Source: Mesorhizobium sp. Pch-S (GTDB taxonomy: Bacteria > Pseudomonadota > Alphaproteobacteria > Rhizobiales > Rhizobiaceae). From it: DNA of 64,000 nt. Location: positions 2,609,501 to 2,673,500 of the forward strand of contig NZ_CP029562.1 of NCBI RefSeq assembly GCF_004136315.1, read 5' to 3'. How positions within the stretch are numbered: position 1 is the stretch's first letter; each line of letters opens with the position of its first letter. Positions 1-10,261 of the stretch are shown here, one piece after another. The translations under genes were made by a program, and so were the position numbers. The notes beneath the pieces are model-generated. The model saw nothing but the letters and a program-made list of their open reading frames with translations, was not told where the DNA came from and ran no database searches.

Positions 1-182
1 TCGCGGGGGTCAACGGGCTGGTGATGACCAAGCTGGACGGCACGGCGCGCGGCGGTATTCTGGTCGCCATCGCCGCCAAACATAAGCTGCCGGTGTATTT
101 TATCGGTGTCGGCGAACAGGTCGACGACCTCGAACCCTTTTCCGCCAGCGATTTCGCCAAGGCGATTGCCGGCGTTGGATAG
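1..182 (+). CDS. ftsY: Signal recognition particle receptor FtsY, C-terminal end (partial)
   Basis: This is the last 59 codons of an SRP-family GTPase that runs in from the left edge. The frame reads MTKLDGTARGG, the NKxD-like G4 element of FtsY (TKLD), followed by GEQVDDLEPF near the C-terminus, which is typical of FtsY rather than Ffh. FtsY docks ribosome-SRP complexes at the inner membrane for co-translational insertion; its partner Ffh is encoded at 30644. The stop codon TAG lies directly before the ispZ start, so the two genes are very likely co-transcribed. The N-terminal and most of the G domain lie outside the window. Confidence 0.93.
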   Translation, partial: AGVNGLVMTKLDGTARGGILVAIAAKHKLPVYFIGVGEQVDDLEPFSASDFAKAIAGVG

Positions 183-833
183 ATGATGAACGAACCCATT
201 CTTGAACAAGAACCCTCCGATCCACGCAAGAAGGCGTTGAATCCCGGCCTGAAGTTCCTGCTGGAGCTCGGTCCTGGCCTCGTCTTCTTCTTCGTGACCC
301 TGCGCGGCGAGTGGCTGGCGCAGAAGTTCCCGGTGCTTGCGGAACTTGGCGAACCGATCCTGATCGCCACGGCCTTTTTCATGGCGGCGACGGCGCTATC
401 ACTGAGCGTCTCCTGGCTTTTGACACGCAGCCTGCCGATCATGCCGCTGGTATCCGCGGTGGTGGTTTTTGTGTTCGGCGCGCTGGCGATCTGGCTGCAG
501 GACAAGACCTTTGCCTTCATGAAACCGACCATCATCAACTCGCTGTTCGGCGCGGTTCTGCTGGGTGGGTTGCTGTTCGGCAAATCGCTGCTCGCCTATG
601 TGTTCGACACGGCTTTCAAGCTCGATGCCGAGGGCTGGCGCAAGCTCACCTTCCGTTGGGGGCTGTTCTTCTTCTTCCTGGCCGTGGTCAACGAAGTGGT
701 GTGGCGCAACTTTTCCGAGAACACCTGGCTGTACTTCAAGGTGTGGGGCATCATGCCGATCACGCTGGTGTTCACCTTCAGCCAGATGCCGTTGATCATG
801 CGGCATTCGGTTGAGGAAAAAGCCGAAAAGTAG
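183..833 (+). CDS. ispZ: Inner membrane-spanning septation protein A (IspZ/YciB family)
   Basis: A 216-residue polytopic inner-membrane protein. After a hydrophilic N-terminus of about 25 residues there are some five hydrophobic segments, and the C-terminal region contains the family-typical [18 protein letters not shown] and FTFSQMPLI stretches. YciB/IspZ proteins are linked to septation and envelope maintenance; the biochemical role is not settled. ATG codons at 183 and 186 are both possible; the first directly follows the ftsY stop, implying translational coupling. It is slightly longer than the enteric protein (about 180 residues), as is usual in rhizobia. Confidence 0.9.
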   Translation: MMNEPILEQEPSDPRKKALNPGLKFLLELGPGLVFFFVTLRGEWLAQKFPVLAELGEPILIATAFFMAATALSLSVSWLLTRSLPIMPLVSAVVVFVFGALAIWLQDKTFAFMKPTIINSLFGAVLLGGLLFGKSLLAYVFDTAFKLDAEGWRKLTFRWGLFFFFLAVVNEVVWRNFSENTWLYFKVWGIMPITLVFTFSQMPLIMRHSVEEKAEK

Positions 834-875
834 CCCTTCAATCGATTAATTCGGCATTAACCGGCCATGCACGGG

Positions 876-914
876 GTGCATTGCTGCATTGCAGCATCTT
901 GTTTTGCAATGCAC
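876..914. promoter_or_regulatory. Direct and inverted TGCATTGC repeats upstream of the DUF1127 gene
   Basis: GTGCATTGC at 876-884 is followed by a second TGCATTGC at about 885-892 and mirrored by GCAATGCAC at 906-914, a 9-bp perfect inverted repeat enclosing the extra direct copy. It sits about 80 bp before the DUF1127 start codon. The arrangement suits a protein-binding site or 5'-UTR hairpin; no regulator can be named from sequence. Confidence 0.35.
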
Positions 915-992
915 ACGAACTATGTCATGGTGGAATTGAAAAGGGAGGACTAACCGCCGCGCCAATGCGGCCTCAAGCGAAGGAATTTCGCC

Positions 993-1157
993 ATGATCCT
1001 CGACCTCGTGTCCCGTGCTCGTGACAGCATGAACAAGCGCAAGCGCTACAACCAGCTCGTCAACGAGATCCAGAGCCTGACCGACCGCGACCTCGCCGAC
1101 TTCAACGGCAACCGCGCCGAGATGCTCTACAACGTCCGCAAGCAGATCTACGGCTAA
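993..1157 (+). CDS. DUF1127 domain-containing small protein
   Basis: A 54-residue, strongly charged protein rich in Arg and Lys. It reads MILDLVSRARDSMNKRKRYN at the N-terminus, then the DUF1127 core LTDRDLADFNGNRAEM, and ends KQIYG. Short DUF1127 (YjiS-like) proteins are abundant in Rhizobiales; work in Agrobacterium links them to RNA turnover and to phosphate and carbon metabolism, but no enzymatic role is known. An AAGGA ribosome-binding site lies 8 bases before the ATG. It stands alone between ispZ and a convergent transporter gene and is followed by a strong palindromic terminator. Confidence 0.85.
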   Translation: MILDLVSRARDSMNKRKRYNQLVNEIQSLTDRDLADFNGNRAEMLYNVRKQIYG

Positions 1158-1216
1158 GCCCGGTTTGTTACAGGTCCGGTCGAGAAAGCTCGACCGACCA
1201 GCAGCGGAATGTTTGG

Positions 1217-1250
1217 AACCCGAAAGCCGGCCGGCTTTCGGGTTCTTTGC
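1217..1250. terminator. Perfect 28-bp palindrome, probable bidirectional terminator
   Basis: AACCCGAAAGCCGG (1217-1230) is followed with no spacer by its exact reverse complement (1231-1244), then CTTTGCTTTT. It lies between two convergent genes, the DUF1127 gene on plus and the BASS transporter on minus, ten bases from the end of the latter, and could terminate both transcripts. Confidence 0.75.
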
Positions 1251-1253
1251 TTT

Positions 1254-2144
1254 TCAGGACAGGTGTCGTGCTGTAGCCGGGTTGGCCTGCGCCCGCTTCA
1301 GCCAATAGCCGAAGATCGCCGCGGTGATGAAGGCAATCACCCCGTAGATCGCTGCCGGCACTGCCATCGTTGCATTGTTGAGCAGAAGCGGGCTCAGCGC
1401 GATGGCGATCGCCAGCGTGCCATTGTGAATGCCGATTTCCATGCCTATGGCGGTCGCCTGCCGTTTGTCGATGCCCGCGGCACGCGGGACACAGTAGCCG
1501 ACAGCCAGGCTGACGAGATTGAAGGCGAGCGCAGCAAGGCCGACCACCGGGCCCCAGGTCATGGCGGTTTCCCATTCCTGGACCAGTGCGACCACGACCA
1601 CCGCGAACAGGAACAGCATCGACAGGATCTTCACGGGCTGCGCCATGCGCGCGGCGAAGGCCGGGAAGCGGCTGCGCAGCCACATGCCGATCAGCACCGG
1701 CCCAAGCACGATGACGAACACCTGCACGACCTTCGCGAACTGCAGTGGAATCGCCTGGTCGCCTGTCATGAAATGCGCGAGCGACCAGTTGACGATCAGC
1801 GGCAGCGTGGCGATCGACAGGGCCGAGTTGATCGCGGTCAGCGTGATGTTGAGCGCCACGTCGCCACCGGCGAGATGGCTGTAGAGATTGGCCGACGTGC
1901 CGCCGGGGCTGGCCGCCAGCAACATCATGCCGACAGCCAGTGCCGGCTCGAGTTCGAACAGATAGATGAGCGCAAGGCAGGCGAGCGGCAGGATCAGCGT
2001 CTGGCAGATCAGTGCCACGATCACGGCCTTCGGTTTCTGGAGAACGTCGCGGAAATCCTGGAGCGTCAACGACAGGCCGAGGCCCAGCATGATGACGCCG
2101 AGCGCAAGCGGCAGAAAGATTGTCAGCGCGGAGCTGTCCTGCAT
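1254..2144 (-). CDS. Bile acid:sodium symporter (BASS) family protein
   Basis: A 296-residue membrane protein with about nine or ten hydrophobic helices. It contains the BASS crossover motifs: PGGTSANLYSHLAGGD at residues 80-95 and the MEIGIHNGTLAIAI stretch near 232-245, both of which line the sodium and substrate sites in family structures. Many bacterial members move organic acids or pantoate-like compounds rather than bile acids, so the substrate is unknown. The start at 2144 was chosen because GGGAGAGG lies just upstream and hydrophobicity begins 8 residues in; a longer frame to 2255 adds only basic, low-complexity sequence. It is monocistronic. Confidence 0.88.
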   Translation of the reverse strand: MQDSSALTIFLPLALGVIMLGLGLSLTLQDFRDVLQKPKAVIVALICQTLILPLACLALIYLFELEPALAVGMMLLAASPGGTSANLYSHLAGGDVALNITLTAINSALSIATLPLIVNWSLAHFMTGDQAIPLQFAKVVQVFVIVLGPVLIGMWLRSRFPAFAARMAQPVKILSMLFLFAVVVVALVQEWETAMTWGPVVGLAALAFNLVSLAVGYCVPRAAGIDKRQATAIGMEIGIHNGTLAIAIALSPLLLNNATMAVPAAIYGVIAFITAAIFGYWLKRAQANPATARHLS

Positions 2145-2336
2145 GGAAGTCCTCTCCCTTTTAGGCTGCGCGCGCCGTTGTGGCGCCCTCCCTTGCAGCC
2201 ATTGCGGGAAAGGTAATCGAAAAGCAACTTGCTTGCCTATCAGCCGCGCGGCCAAGTCGGCTTACCATAGGTCAAGTCGATGGACGGTGCAGGCTCGGGC
2301 GTAAAGCATCCTTTGCGTCGAGCAGGGCGTGGCGCT

Positions 2337-2915
2337 TCAGTCGGCCGCCAATGCCTTTTCGATTTCGGGCAGGAGCAGCGCCTTGGCGGTCTGCGGGGTC
2401 AGTGGTCCGACATATTTGAAGGCAACCTTGCCATCCTTGTCGATCAGGAAGGTTTCTGGCACGCCATAGACACCCCAGTTGATCGCGGCGCGCCCGTTTG
2501 CGTCGACGCCGATGACGCTGAACGGATTGCCGAGTTCGCCAAAGAAGCGGCGCGCATTCTCCGGCTTGTCCTTGTAGTTCAGCGCCGCCATCACGAAACG
2601 CTTGTCCTGGGCAAGCCCCATCAACACCGGGTGCTCTTCGCGACAGGGCACGCACCACGAAGCGAACACGTTGAGCAGGGTGACCTGTCCTTCGAACTCG
2701 GAGGAATCCAGGCCCGGCAGGCTGCTTCCTTCCAGGGGTGGCAGGTTGGTCTCCGGCGCGTCCTGGCCGATCAGGGCCGAGGGGATGGCGGAGATGTCCC
2801 GTCCCGACAGCAGCTGCGACAGGAACAGGCCAGCAAGGACAAGGAAGATTGCCAGCGGCAGCAGCAGGATCGGCTTGAAACGACGCCGCCCGGGCGCCTC
2901 TGTCTGTTCGCTCAC
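2337..2915 (-). CDS. ccmG: Thiol:disulfide interchange protein CcmG (DsbE/CycY)
   Basis: A 192-residue membrane-anchored periplasmic thioredoxin. One transmembrane segment at about residues 15-36 precedes a thioredoxin fold with active site WCVPC (87-91) and the cis-proline motif GVPETFLID (P153). CcmG reduces apocytochrome c or CcmH so that heme can be attached in the periplasm. It starts with GTG at 2915, 14 bases after the end of ccmD, and is the last gene of the minus-strand ccmA-ccmB-ccmD-ccmG run. Confidence 0.93.
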   Translation of the reverse strand: MSEQTEAPGRRRFKPILLLPLAIFLVLAGLFLSQLLSGRDISAIPSALIGQDAPETNLPPLEGSSLPGLDSSEFEGQVTLLNVFASWCVPCREEHPVLMGLAQDKRFVMAALNYKDKPENARRFFGELGNPFSVIGVDANGRAAINWGVYGVPETFLIDKDGKVAFKYVGPLTPQTAKALLLPEIEKALAAD

Positions 2916-2929
2916 TTAGAACACCGCTT

Positions 2930-3097
2930 TCATGTTCTGCCGGCCTTGTCGGAGCGCCGGCGAACGCCGGCGGCTTCCAGTTCTGCGAGTTCCCGATTGC
3001 GGGCCCGCTGGTCGAGCAGGATCCAGCCGATCAGCCCGGCCAGGGCAATGGCCGTGATGCCGTAGGCGGCGGTTACATAAAGGGCGTGTGCACTCAT
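2930..3097 (-). CDS. ccmD: Heme exporter protein CcmD
   Basis: A 55-residue single-pass membrane protein. It begins MSAHALYVTAAYGITAIALAG and has one helix at about residues 8-28, followed by the CcmD-typical polar tail DQRARNRELAELEAAG. CcmD stabilises CcmE and releases holo-CcmE from the CcmABC complex. The ATG at 3097 was chosen over an upstream extension because family members start directly before the helix. Its usual upstream neighbour, ccmC, is not present: only about 120 bp separate it from ccmB. Confidence 0.88.
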   Translation of the reverse strand: MSAHALYVTAAYGITAIALAGLIGWILLDQRARNRELAELEAAGVRRRSDKAGRT

Positions 3098-3216
3098 GCG
3101 TGGCCTCGCGCGCAATCGACAGGCAGACTGTTTTCCCGGCCTTTTGCGATCATGCCTACCCTTAGTCCTCGCCTTTTCGGGACGCAATCCGGCGCCACGC
3201 CGCACCCTAAGTGCGA

Positions 3217-3882
3217 TCAGTCACCGCTATGACGCAGCGCCAGGGCGGCGGCCAGCGGTCCGATGACTGCCAGAAACAACGTCAGCGCGGCAAGAATGAG
3301 GAAAGGCGGCAAAAAAGGATCAGGATCGTTGACGGCGCCGTAGCTGGCCGAGACGCCGAAGATCAGCACCGGGATGGTGATGGGCAGAACCAGCACCGAA
3401 ATCAGCAGGCCGCCGCGCGGCAGTGCCACTGCCACCGCTGCGCCCGCCGCGCCGATGAAGGTGATGGCGGGGGTGCCGACCAGCAGGGTCAGTGCGGTGG
3501 CGCCGATGCCGGTCGGGGTCATGTTCATGAACAGGCCGAGCAAGGGCGAGGCGACGACCAGCGGCAACACGCTGACTGTCCAATGGGACAGGCATTTGAC
3601 GAAGACGGTAAGGGCCAGCATGTGGCGATCCCGGTTGAGCACGAGCAGGTCGAGAGAACCATCTTCGCGCTCAGCCTGGAACAGCCGGTCGAGGCCGAGC
3701 AGGGAAGCAAGCAGCGCGCCGATCCAGAGGATCGCTGGGCCGATGCGGGCAAGCAGGTTGAGATCCGGGCCGACACCGAAAGGAATGGTGGCGATCACTG
3801 CAAGGAAGAAGATGACGCCGGTCAGCGCTCCGCCGCCAGCGCGGAAACCCAACCTGAGATCCCTGACATAGAGGGCGAGCAT
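3217..3882 (-). CDS. ccmB: Heme exporter protein CcmB
   Basis: A 221-residue ABC permease with six predicted helices. The conserved cytoplasmic loop LDRLFQAEREDGSLDLL at about residues 64-80 and the GTPAITFIGAAGAAVAVALPRGG stretch (split here by helices) are CcmB hallmarks. CcmB pairs with the ATPase CcmA, and with CcmC and CcmD, to handle heme-loaded CcmE during cytochrome c maturation. Its ATG overlaps the ccmA stop by one base (TGATG), so the two are translationally coupled. Length is normal for the family. Confidence 0.92.
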   Translation of the reverse strand: MLALYVRDLRLGFRAGGGALTGVIFFLAVIATIPFGVGPDLNLLARIGPAILWIGALLASLLGLDRLFQAEREDGSLDLLVLNRDRHMLALTVFVKCLSHWTVSVLPLVVASPLLGLFMNMTPTGIGATALTLLVGTPAITFIGAAGAAVAVALPRGGLLISVLVLPITIPVLIFGVSASYGAVNDPDPFLPPFLILAALTLFLAVIGPLAAALALRHSGD

Positions 3883-4493
3883 CAGGATTGCCCTCCCATC
3901 TCCAGCGTTCTTGCCGCTTCCAGACCCAGGGGCAGGTGGGTCGCCGCGATGACGATGCCACCAGCGGCACAGTGGGTGTTGATCAGGCCGGTGAAACGCT
4001 GTTCCGATGCCCTATCGAGGCCTGCTGTCGGTTCGTCGAGCAGCCAGGCCGGACGATGCGAGACCAGCAGCTTGGCGATGGCGGCACGGCGGCGCTGTCC
4101 GGTCGACAGGTAGCCGAAAGGCAGATGGCCGATGCCATCCAGCCCGACCGCATCGAGCGCCTCGGCGATGTCGAGCTGGCCGTCGCCACAGAAGTGCCGC
4201 CAGAAGCCGAGGTTCTCCGTCACGGTCAGCGCTGTCTTCATCGCATTCTGATGGCCGAGATAGTGACAGGCGGAAGCAACGCTCGGGAAAGCCTCGCCAG
4301 CTTCGGCGATTCGCACAGTGCCGCCAGCGACTGGCAGGAAGCCGGCGACGACGCGCAGCAGTGTCGACTTGCCGGAGCCGTTGGGGCCAGTGATCACGAG
4401 GCTTTCGCCATCTGCGACCGAAAAACCGATATCTTCGAAAACCGGCTCTCCGCCGCGCTCTCCGCTCAGATTTTCGGCAATCAGCCGCATCAT
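3882..4493 (-). CDS. ccmA: Heme ABC exporter ATP-binding protein CcmA
   Basis: A 203-residue ABC ATPase. Walker A is GPNGSGKS (36-43), the signature is LSTGQRRR (129-136), Walker B is WLLDEP (150-155) with the D-loop AGLD, and the switch histidine lies in ATH (H186). LSTGQ in place of LSGGQ is usual in CcmA. ATP hydrolysis drives release of holo-CcmE in system I cytochrome c maturation. First gene of the minus-strand ccm operon, divergent from acnA, with which it shares a 286-bp intergenic region. Confidence 0.93.
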   Translation of the reverse strand: MMRLIAENLSGERGGEPVFEDIGFSVADGESLVITGPNGSGKSTLLRVVAGFLPVAGGTVRIAEAGEAFPSVASACHYLGHQNAMKTALTVTENLGFWRHFCGDGQLDIAEALDAVGLDGIGHLPFGYLSTGQRRRAAIAKLLVSHRPAWLLDEPTAGLDRASEQRFTGLINTHCAAGGIVIAATHLPLGLEAARTLEMGGQS

Positions 4494-4779
4494 TTACCCT
4501 TCGCCGAAAGTCTGAACGGCAGTGCATTGCGTCGCAGCAAAAATGCCGATTCCACGTCTAGAACTATTCCAGGATTTTCTCTATATGCACCCTTACCAAC
4601 CCCAGCGGTCGGGGAAGGCAAAATGAATTTGCGCCGAACCAGCGCACGCGCCGCCTTGAACGGCTCGGGTTGCTTGGGAGCGGACAGCGGAAATGGCCGT
4701 ACCCGCACCTTTGCGCGTGATGAGCATGCCCATCGGAGTCCGTTCCCTTTCAGGCTGAACAGACAAGGATGGATCGCTC

Positions 4780-7470
<2,691 letters not shown>

Positions 7471-7490
7471 GCGACAAGCATATCCAACAA

Positions 7491-7527
7491 AAGGCCGCCG
7501 GAACGAAAGTTCCGGCGGCCTTGTTTT
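7491..7527 (+). terminator. Rho-independent terminator of acnA
   Basis: AAGGCCGCCGGAAC (7491-7504), loop GAAA, and GTTCCGGCGGCCTT (7509-7522) form a perfect 14-bp stem followed by GTTTTA, 20 bases after the acnA stop. Confidence 0.9.
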
Positions 7528-7648
7528 ATGGAAACAGTTGTTTTGTGAACGAAAGAATTTCACCGCAACGTGACTTCCGGTTGAGCGTCGCTTCTGGCAG
7601 TAATTCAGAAAACACGAACATGCCGGCCATGCCGGCGGGACCAGGAAT

Positions 7649-8416
7649 ATGTCCTCTCGGAAACCATTGCTGCTGGCCGTTGCCGGGCTGGCGGTGTCGA
7701 TGCTCGCAACCGCGGCCCAGGCGAAGGAACCGGTGCGGCCTCTCGGGGTCGTCGAGCTGTTCACCAGCCAGGGCAACAAATCGTGCCCGCCTGCCGATCG
7801 TTATCTGGCGGAGATCGCCGCCAAGGGCGATGTGATCGCGCTCGCCTATCATGTCGATTACTGGGACTATCTCGGTTGGCAGGATTCGCTCGCGCGCAAG
7901 GAGAACACGGAGCGTCAATATGGCTACATGCGCTCCTTCAAAGGTCGCTCCGTCTATACGCCGCAAGCCGTCATCAATGGCCGTGCCGACGTCAATGGCG
8001 CCAGCCGCGAGGCCATCAGCGGTGCACTGACACGGTTGAACAAGACCGGTGAAGGCATGCGCGTCGACATCACGGTCACCAACACCGGTGACGGGATTTC
8101 GATTGAGGCCGGCAATGCCCCGAGCGACGCCGCCGGCATTCCGGTAAAGGCCCATGTCGTCATCGTCTATTTCAATCCACCGCAGGTGGTGAATGTTGGC
8201 AACGGCGAAAACAACGGCCGCAAGATGACCTATTGGAATGCCGTTTCCAATGTCCAGACCGCCGGCATGTGGTACGGCAAGGCACAGCGATATGATCTGC
8301 CGGCGAGCGAGATCGCCAAGGCGGCCGGTTCCGCCGTGCTGCTGCAGTCGGTTGGCCGCGACGGTGAACTCGGCCCGATCATCGGCGCATCCTTCATCCG
8401 CAGGCCATCCGTCTGA
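7649..8416 (+). CDS. DUF1223 domain-containing secreted protein
   Basis: A 255-residue protein with a Sec signal peptide (residues 1-25, ending AAQA-KE) and a thioredoxin-like DUF1223 domain. The family signature VVELFTSQG...SCPPAD is present (about residues 33-49), followed by YHVDYWDYLGWQD and VYTPQAVING, all diagnostic. The usual CxxC reads N-K-S-C here, so only one cysteine of the redox pair is left, which questions disulfide activity. Other family members carry the same domain as membrane or periplasmic proteins of unknown role. It appears to be a single gene after acnA. Confidence 0.86.
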   Translation: MSSRKPLLLAVAGLAVSMLATAAQAKEPVRPLGVVELFTSQGNKSCPPADRYLAEIAAKGDVIALAYHVDYWDYLGWQDSLARKENTERQYGYMRSFKGRSVYTPQAVINGRADVNGASREAISGALTRLNKTGEGMRVDITVTNTGDGISIEAGNAPSDAAGIPVKAHVVIVYFNPPQVVNVGNGENNGRKMTYWNAVSNVQTAGMWYGKAQRYDLPASEIAKAAGSAVLLQSVGRDGELGPIIGASFIRRPSV

Positions 8417-8465
8417 TCGTAGCCAGATCGGCTAGGGACTGACTTTTTGGGCAGTGGCAGTCGCG

Positions 8466-9332
8466 TCACGCGTGTGGCGGCGCGACGATCGCACCGTGAC
8501 CGACGATTGCCACCTCACCCCCCACCTTCACCGAGTTGATGTTGTCCGGCGTTCCATGCGGTGCGACGATGAGTTCGCTCGGCCGTCCGGCAAAACGTCC
8601 CTGATTCAACGTGAAGGCCTCTCCCGATCGGGCGCCGCAATAACGAAGGCAATAGGCGCCAATGGTTCCGGCAGCACTGCCCGTGGCGATGTCCTCGAGG
8701 ATGCCGTCATTGTTCCAATGGCGTATTTCGCAGGCCGCCCGGTCGAAGAGCACTGCGAATTGAGCGCCCATGGCGGCCAGGAGCCCGCTGATGTCGGCCC
8801 TGATCCTGGCTCGCGCCAGCACTTGTGGACGCACGGGCACGATCAGATAGCGCAGCCCGGTGCTGATGATGGCCAGGGGCAGTGTTGGATCGAGATCGGC
8901 AAAGTTCAGGCCAAAGGCGGCGGCGATCTCGTCGGACGCCGCCATTTCGCCGAAGACCTGGGCCGGACCTTGATCGAGCATACCGAAATAGCCCGAGCCG
9001 GTTCGCTGCGTGACGACTGTGACGCTCCTGTCGGCGAGGTTGAAAGTCCATTGCTGGTCTTCCTTACGCTCCGCTGTTTCGTGCAGGGCAGCCGCGGCGC
9101 CGATGATGGGATGGCCGGCGAAGGGCAGTTCCTCGACCAGATCGAAGACGCGCGCCCGATATGTCCCGGCGTCCGCCTCGGCTTCCAGGAAGATGGCTTC
9201 GAAATGCCGGAGTTCGCGGGTGATCGCCTGCATCTGGTCGGCGTTCAGGCCGGCACCGTCGAGAAAGACCGGCAGGCTGTTGCCGGCGTAGGCATGGGGC
9301 GCGAACACGTCGACATGCAGATAGGACAGCAC
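8466..9332 (-). CDS. PhzF family isomerase/epimerase-like protein
   Basis: A 288-residue member of the PhzF family (diaminopimelate epimerase fold). It shows the catalytic Glu in HFEAIFLE (E45), ELPFAGHPIIGAA at about 68-80 and DIATGSAAGTIGAY near 215-228. PhzF of phenazine producers isomerises dihydro-hydroxyanthranilate, but no other phenazine genes are here and most family members have unknown substrates. The start is GTG at 9332 with a GAGG ribosome site seven bases away. It lies downstream of an ArsR-type gene on the same strand, with a degenerate copy of the composite repeat between them. Confidence 0.87.
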   Translation of the reverse strand: MLSYLHVDVFAPHAYAGNSLPVFLDGAGLNADQMQAITRELRHFEAIFLEAEADAGTYRARVFDLVEELPFAGHPIIGAAAALHETAERKEDQQWTFNLADRSVTVVTQRTGSGYFGMLDQGPAQVFGEMAASDEIAAAFGLNFADLDPTLPLAIISTGLRYLIVPVRPQVLARARIRADISGLLAAMGAQFAVLFDRAACEIRHWNNDGILEDIATGSAAGTIGAYCLRYCGARSGEAFTLNQGRFAGRPSELIVAPHGTPDNINSVKVGGEVAIVGHGAIVAPPHA

Positions 9333-9351
9333 GGGATGACCTCGTTTGAAA

Positions 9352-9437
9352 CAATTCCAGCAAAAGTGGGTAGTGGTTTGCGTCCGGGCTCGCGCAGATA
9401 CAAGGAACTGGAGTGTTTCCGCGCTGACGGGAACACC
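9352..9437 (+). repeat. Degenerate copy of the composite palindromic repeat (copy 1)
   Basis: The stretch starts CAATTCCAGCAAAAGTG, continues through GGTTTGCGTCCGG and ends GGAGTGTTTCC...GGGAACACC. It aligns along its length with the cleaner copy at 37252-37343, but the hairpin arms have decayed. It fills the gap between phzF-like and arsR-like genes and abuts the stop codon of the latter at 9438. Confidence 0.6.
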
Positions 9438-9767
9438 TTAGAGGTTGCCGGCGAGATCGTTCGTGAAGCGAGCGATCTCCTCCTCGTTGCGCCGATAGAA
9501 AGTCCAGCCTTTCTTGCGCGTGGCGGTCAGCAGGCCGCTGTCTGTCAAAAGCGTCAGATGGCGTGAGGCCGTTGCCGCGGCGATGCCGAGTTTGTCGCGC
9601 AGGAAGTCCGCGCAGACACCATCGAGCACGAGATCGCCATCCTCCTGTGGCGGGAAGTTCGCAACAGGGTCCTTGAGGTAGGCCAGCGCGGCCAGCCGCA
9701 CCGGGCTTGCAAGTGCCTTCAAAACCGCCAGTCGGTGCTTAACGTACTCTGTTTCGTTATTTCGCAT
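9438..9767 (-). CDS. ArsR family winged-helix transcriptional regulator
   Basis: A 109-residue regulator. The helix-turn-helix region LASPVRLAALAYL then DKLGIAAATASRHLTLLTDSGLL (about residues 60-82) and the wing TRKKGWTFYRR are typical of ArsR/SmtB proteins. No obvious metal-binding cysteine pair (CxC) is seen, so it may sense something else. The ATG at 9767 is preferred; a TTG 12 codons upstream would add hydrophobic residues not seen in the family. A 22-bp inverted repeat overlaps the start codon and suggests autoregulation. Downstream on the same strand is the PhzF-like gene, the likely target. Confidence 0.83.
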   Translation of the reverse strand: MRNNETEYVKHRLAVLKALASPVRLAALAYLKDPVANFPPQEDGDLVLDGVCADFLRDKLGIAAATASRHLTLLTDSGLLTATRKKGWTFYRRNEEEIARFTNDLAGNL

Positions 9768-9779
9768 AAATACGAAATA
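9758..9779. promoter_or_regulatory. Inverted repeat over the arsR-like start codon, candidate operator
   Basis: TATTTCG (9758-9764) and CGAAATA (9773-9779) form a perfect 7-bp inverted repeat with an 8-bp spacer containing the ATG on the minus strand. AT-rich palindromes at the promoter or start of the gene are usual ArsR operators. Confidence 0.4.
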
Positions 9780-10261
9780 GAGTAGAAAGAGGTTGCAAGT
9801 CAAGACGCAACGCTCGCTCGCTCCAGGCGATGGCCGGTGTCAGTTGGCTGATCTGGTCGAAATGGGTGCTAAAATATAAAAACCGACGTCAGTTCTGGCC
9901 CGACGCCGGTTGGAAAACATCCAGATTGTCGCCGCGGCTTTCCTGGTTGAAAGCCGAGGTTGGTTCGATCCGACTCAGACCCGTGGGCGGGGGGCTTGGG
10001 GTTTACGAGCCAGTGCCGGACCGAACCGTCTCAGGCAACACCCGCAAGTTCGTCGGACATTGGGGCGACAACGCGGATAAAAAACGGCGACAATGTGGCA
10101 AGGAATCACCAATTCCAACACATCGTTCGCAAATGTGAGTAGACGTGCGCGCCATTGGTGACGGCTGCTGACGTCACCAACAGATTCGTGTGCGCCCTTG
10201 CAATTGCGATGCGAAAGCGCGACCCTGTTGCCAGCAAACGATTCAGCCTGAGGACAAAGGC
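9768..10261. other. 494-bp divergent intergenic region
   Basis: No gene is supported here. It holds the promoter sides of the arsR-like (minus) and DUF2794 (plus) genes, the inverted repeat at 9758-9779 on its left margin, an AT-rich patch near 9868-9885, and a second inverted repeat at 10155-10180. A plus-strand open frame from 9830 to 10138 lacks a ribosome site and has no recognisable protein features. Confidence 0.6.
10155..10180. promoter_or_regulatory. 26-bp inverted repeat upstream of the DUF2794 gene
   Basis: TTGGTGACG (10155-10163) and CGTCACCAA (10172-10180) are perfect 9-bp arms around an 8-bp spacer, 81 bp before the DUF2794 ATG. The geometry fits an operator for a dimeric repressor; which regulator is unknown. 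Confidence 0.4.

Noticed and set aside
9955..9985. GTTGG-TTCGATC-CGAC resembling a tRNA T-arm
   Set aside because: The arm pairs (one wobble), but there is no matching acceptor sequence about 70 bases upstream.
9830..10138. Plus-strand open frame of 102 codons
   Set aside because: No ribosome-binding site, composition unlike a protein, and it fills a divergent promoter region.
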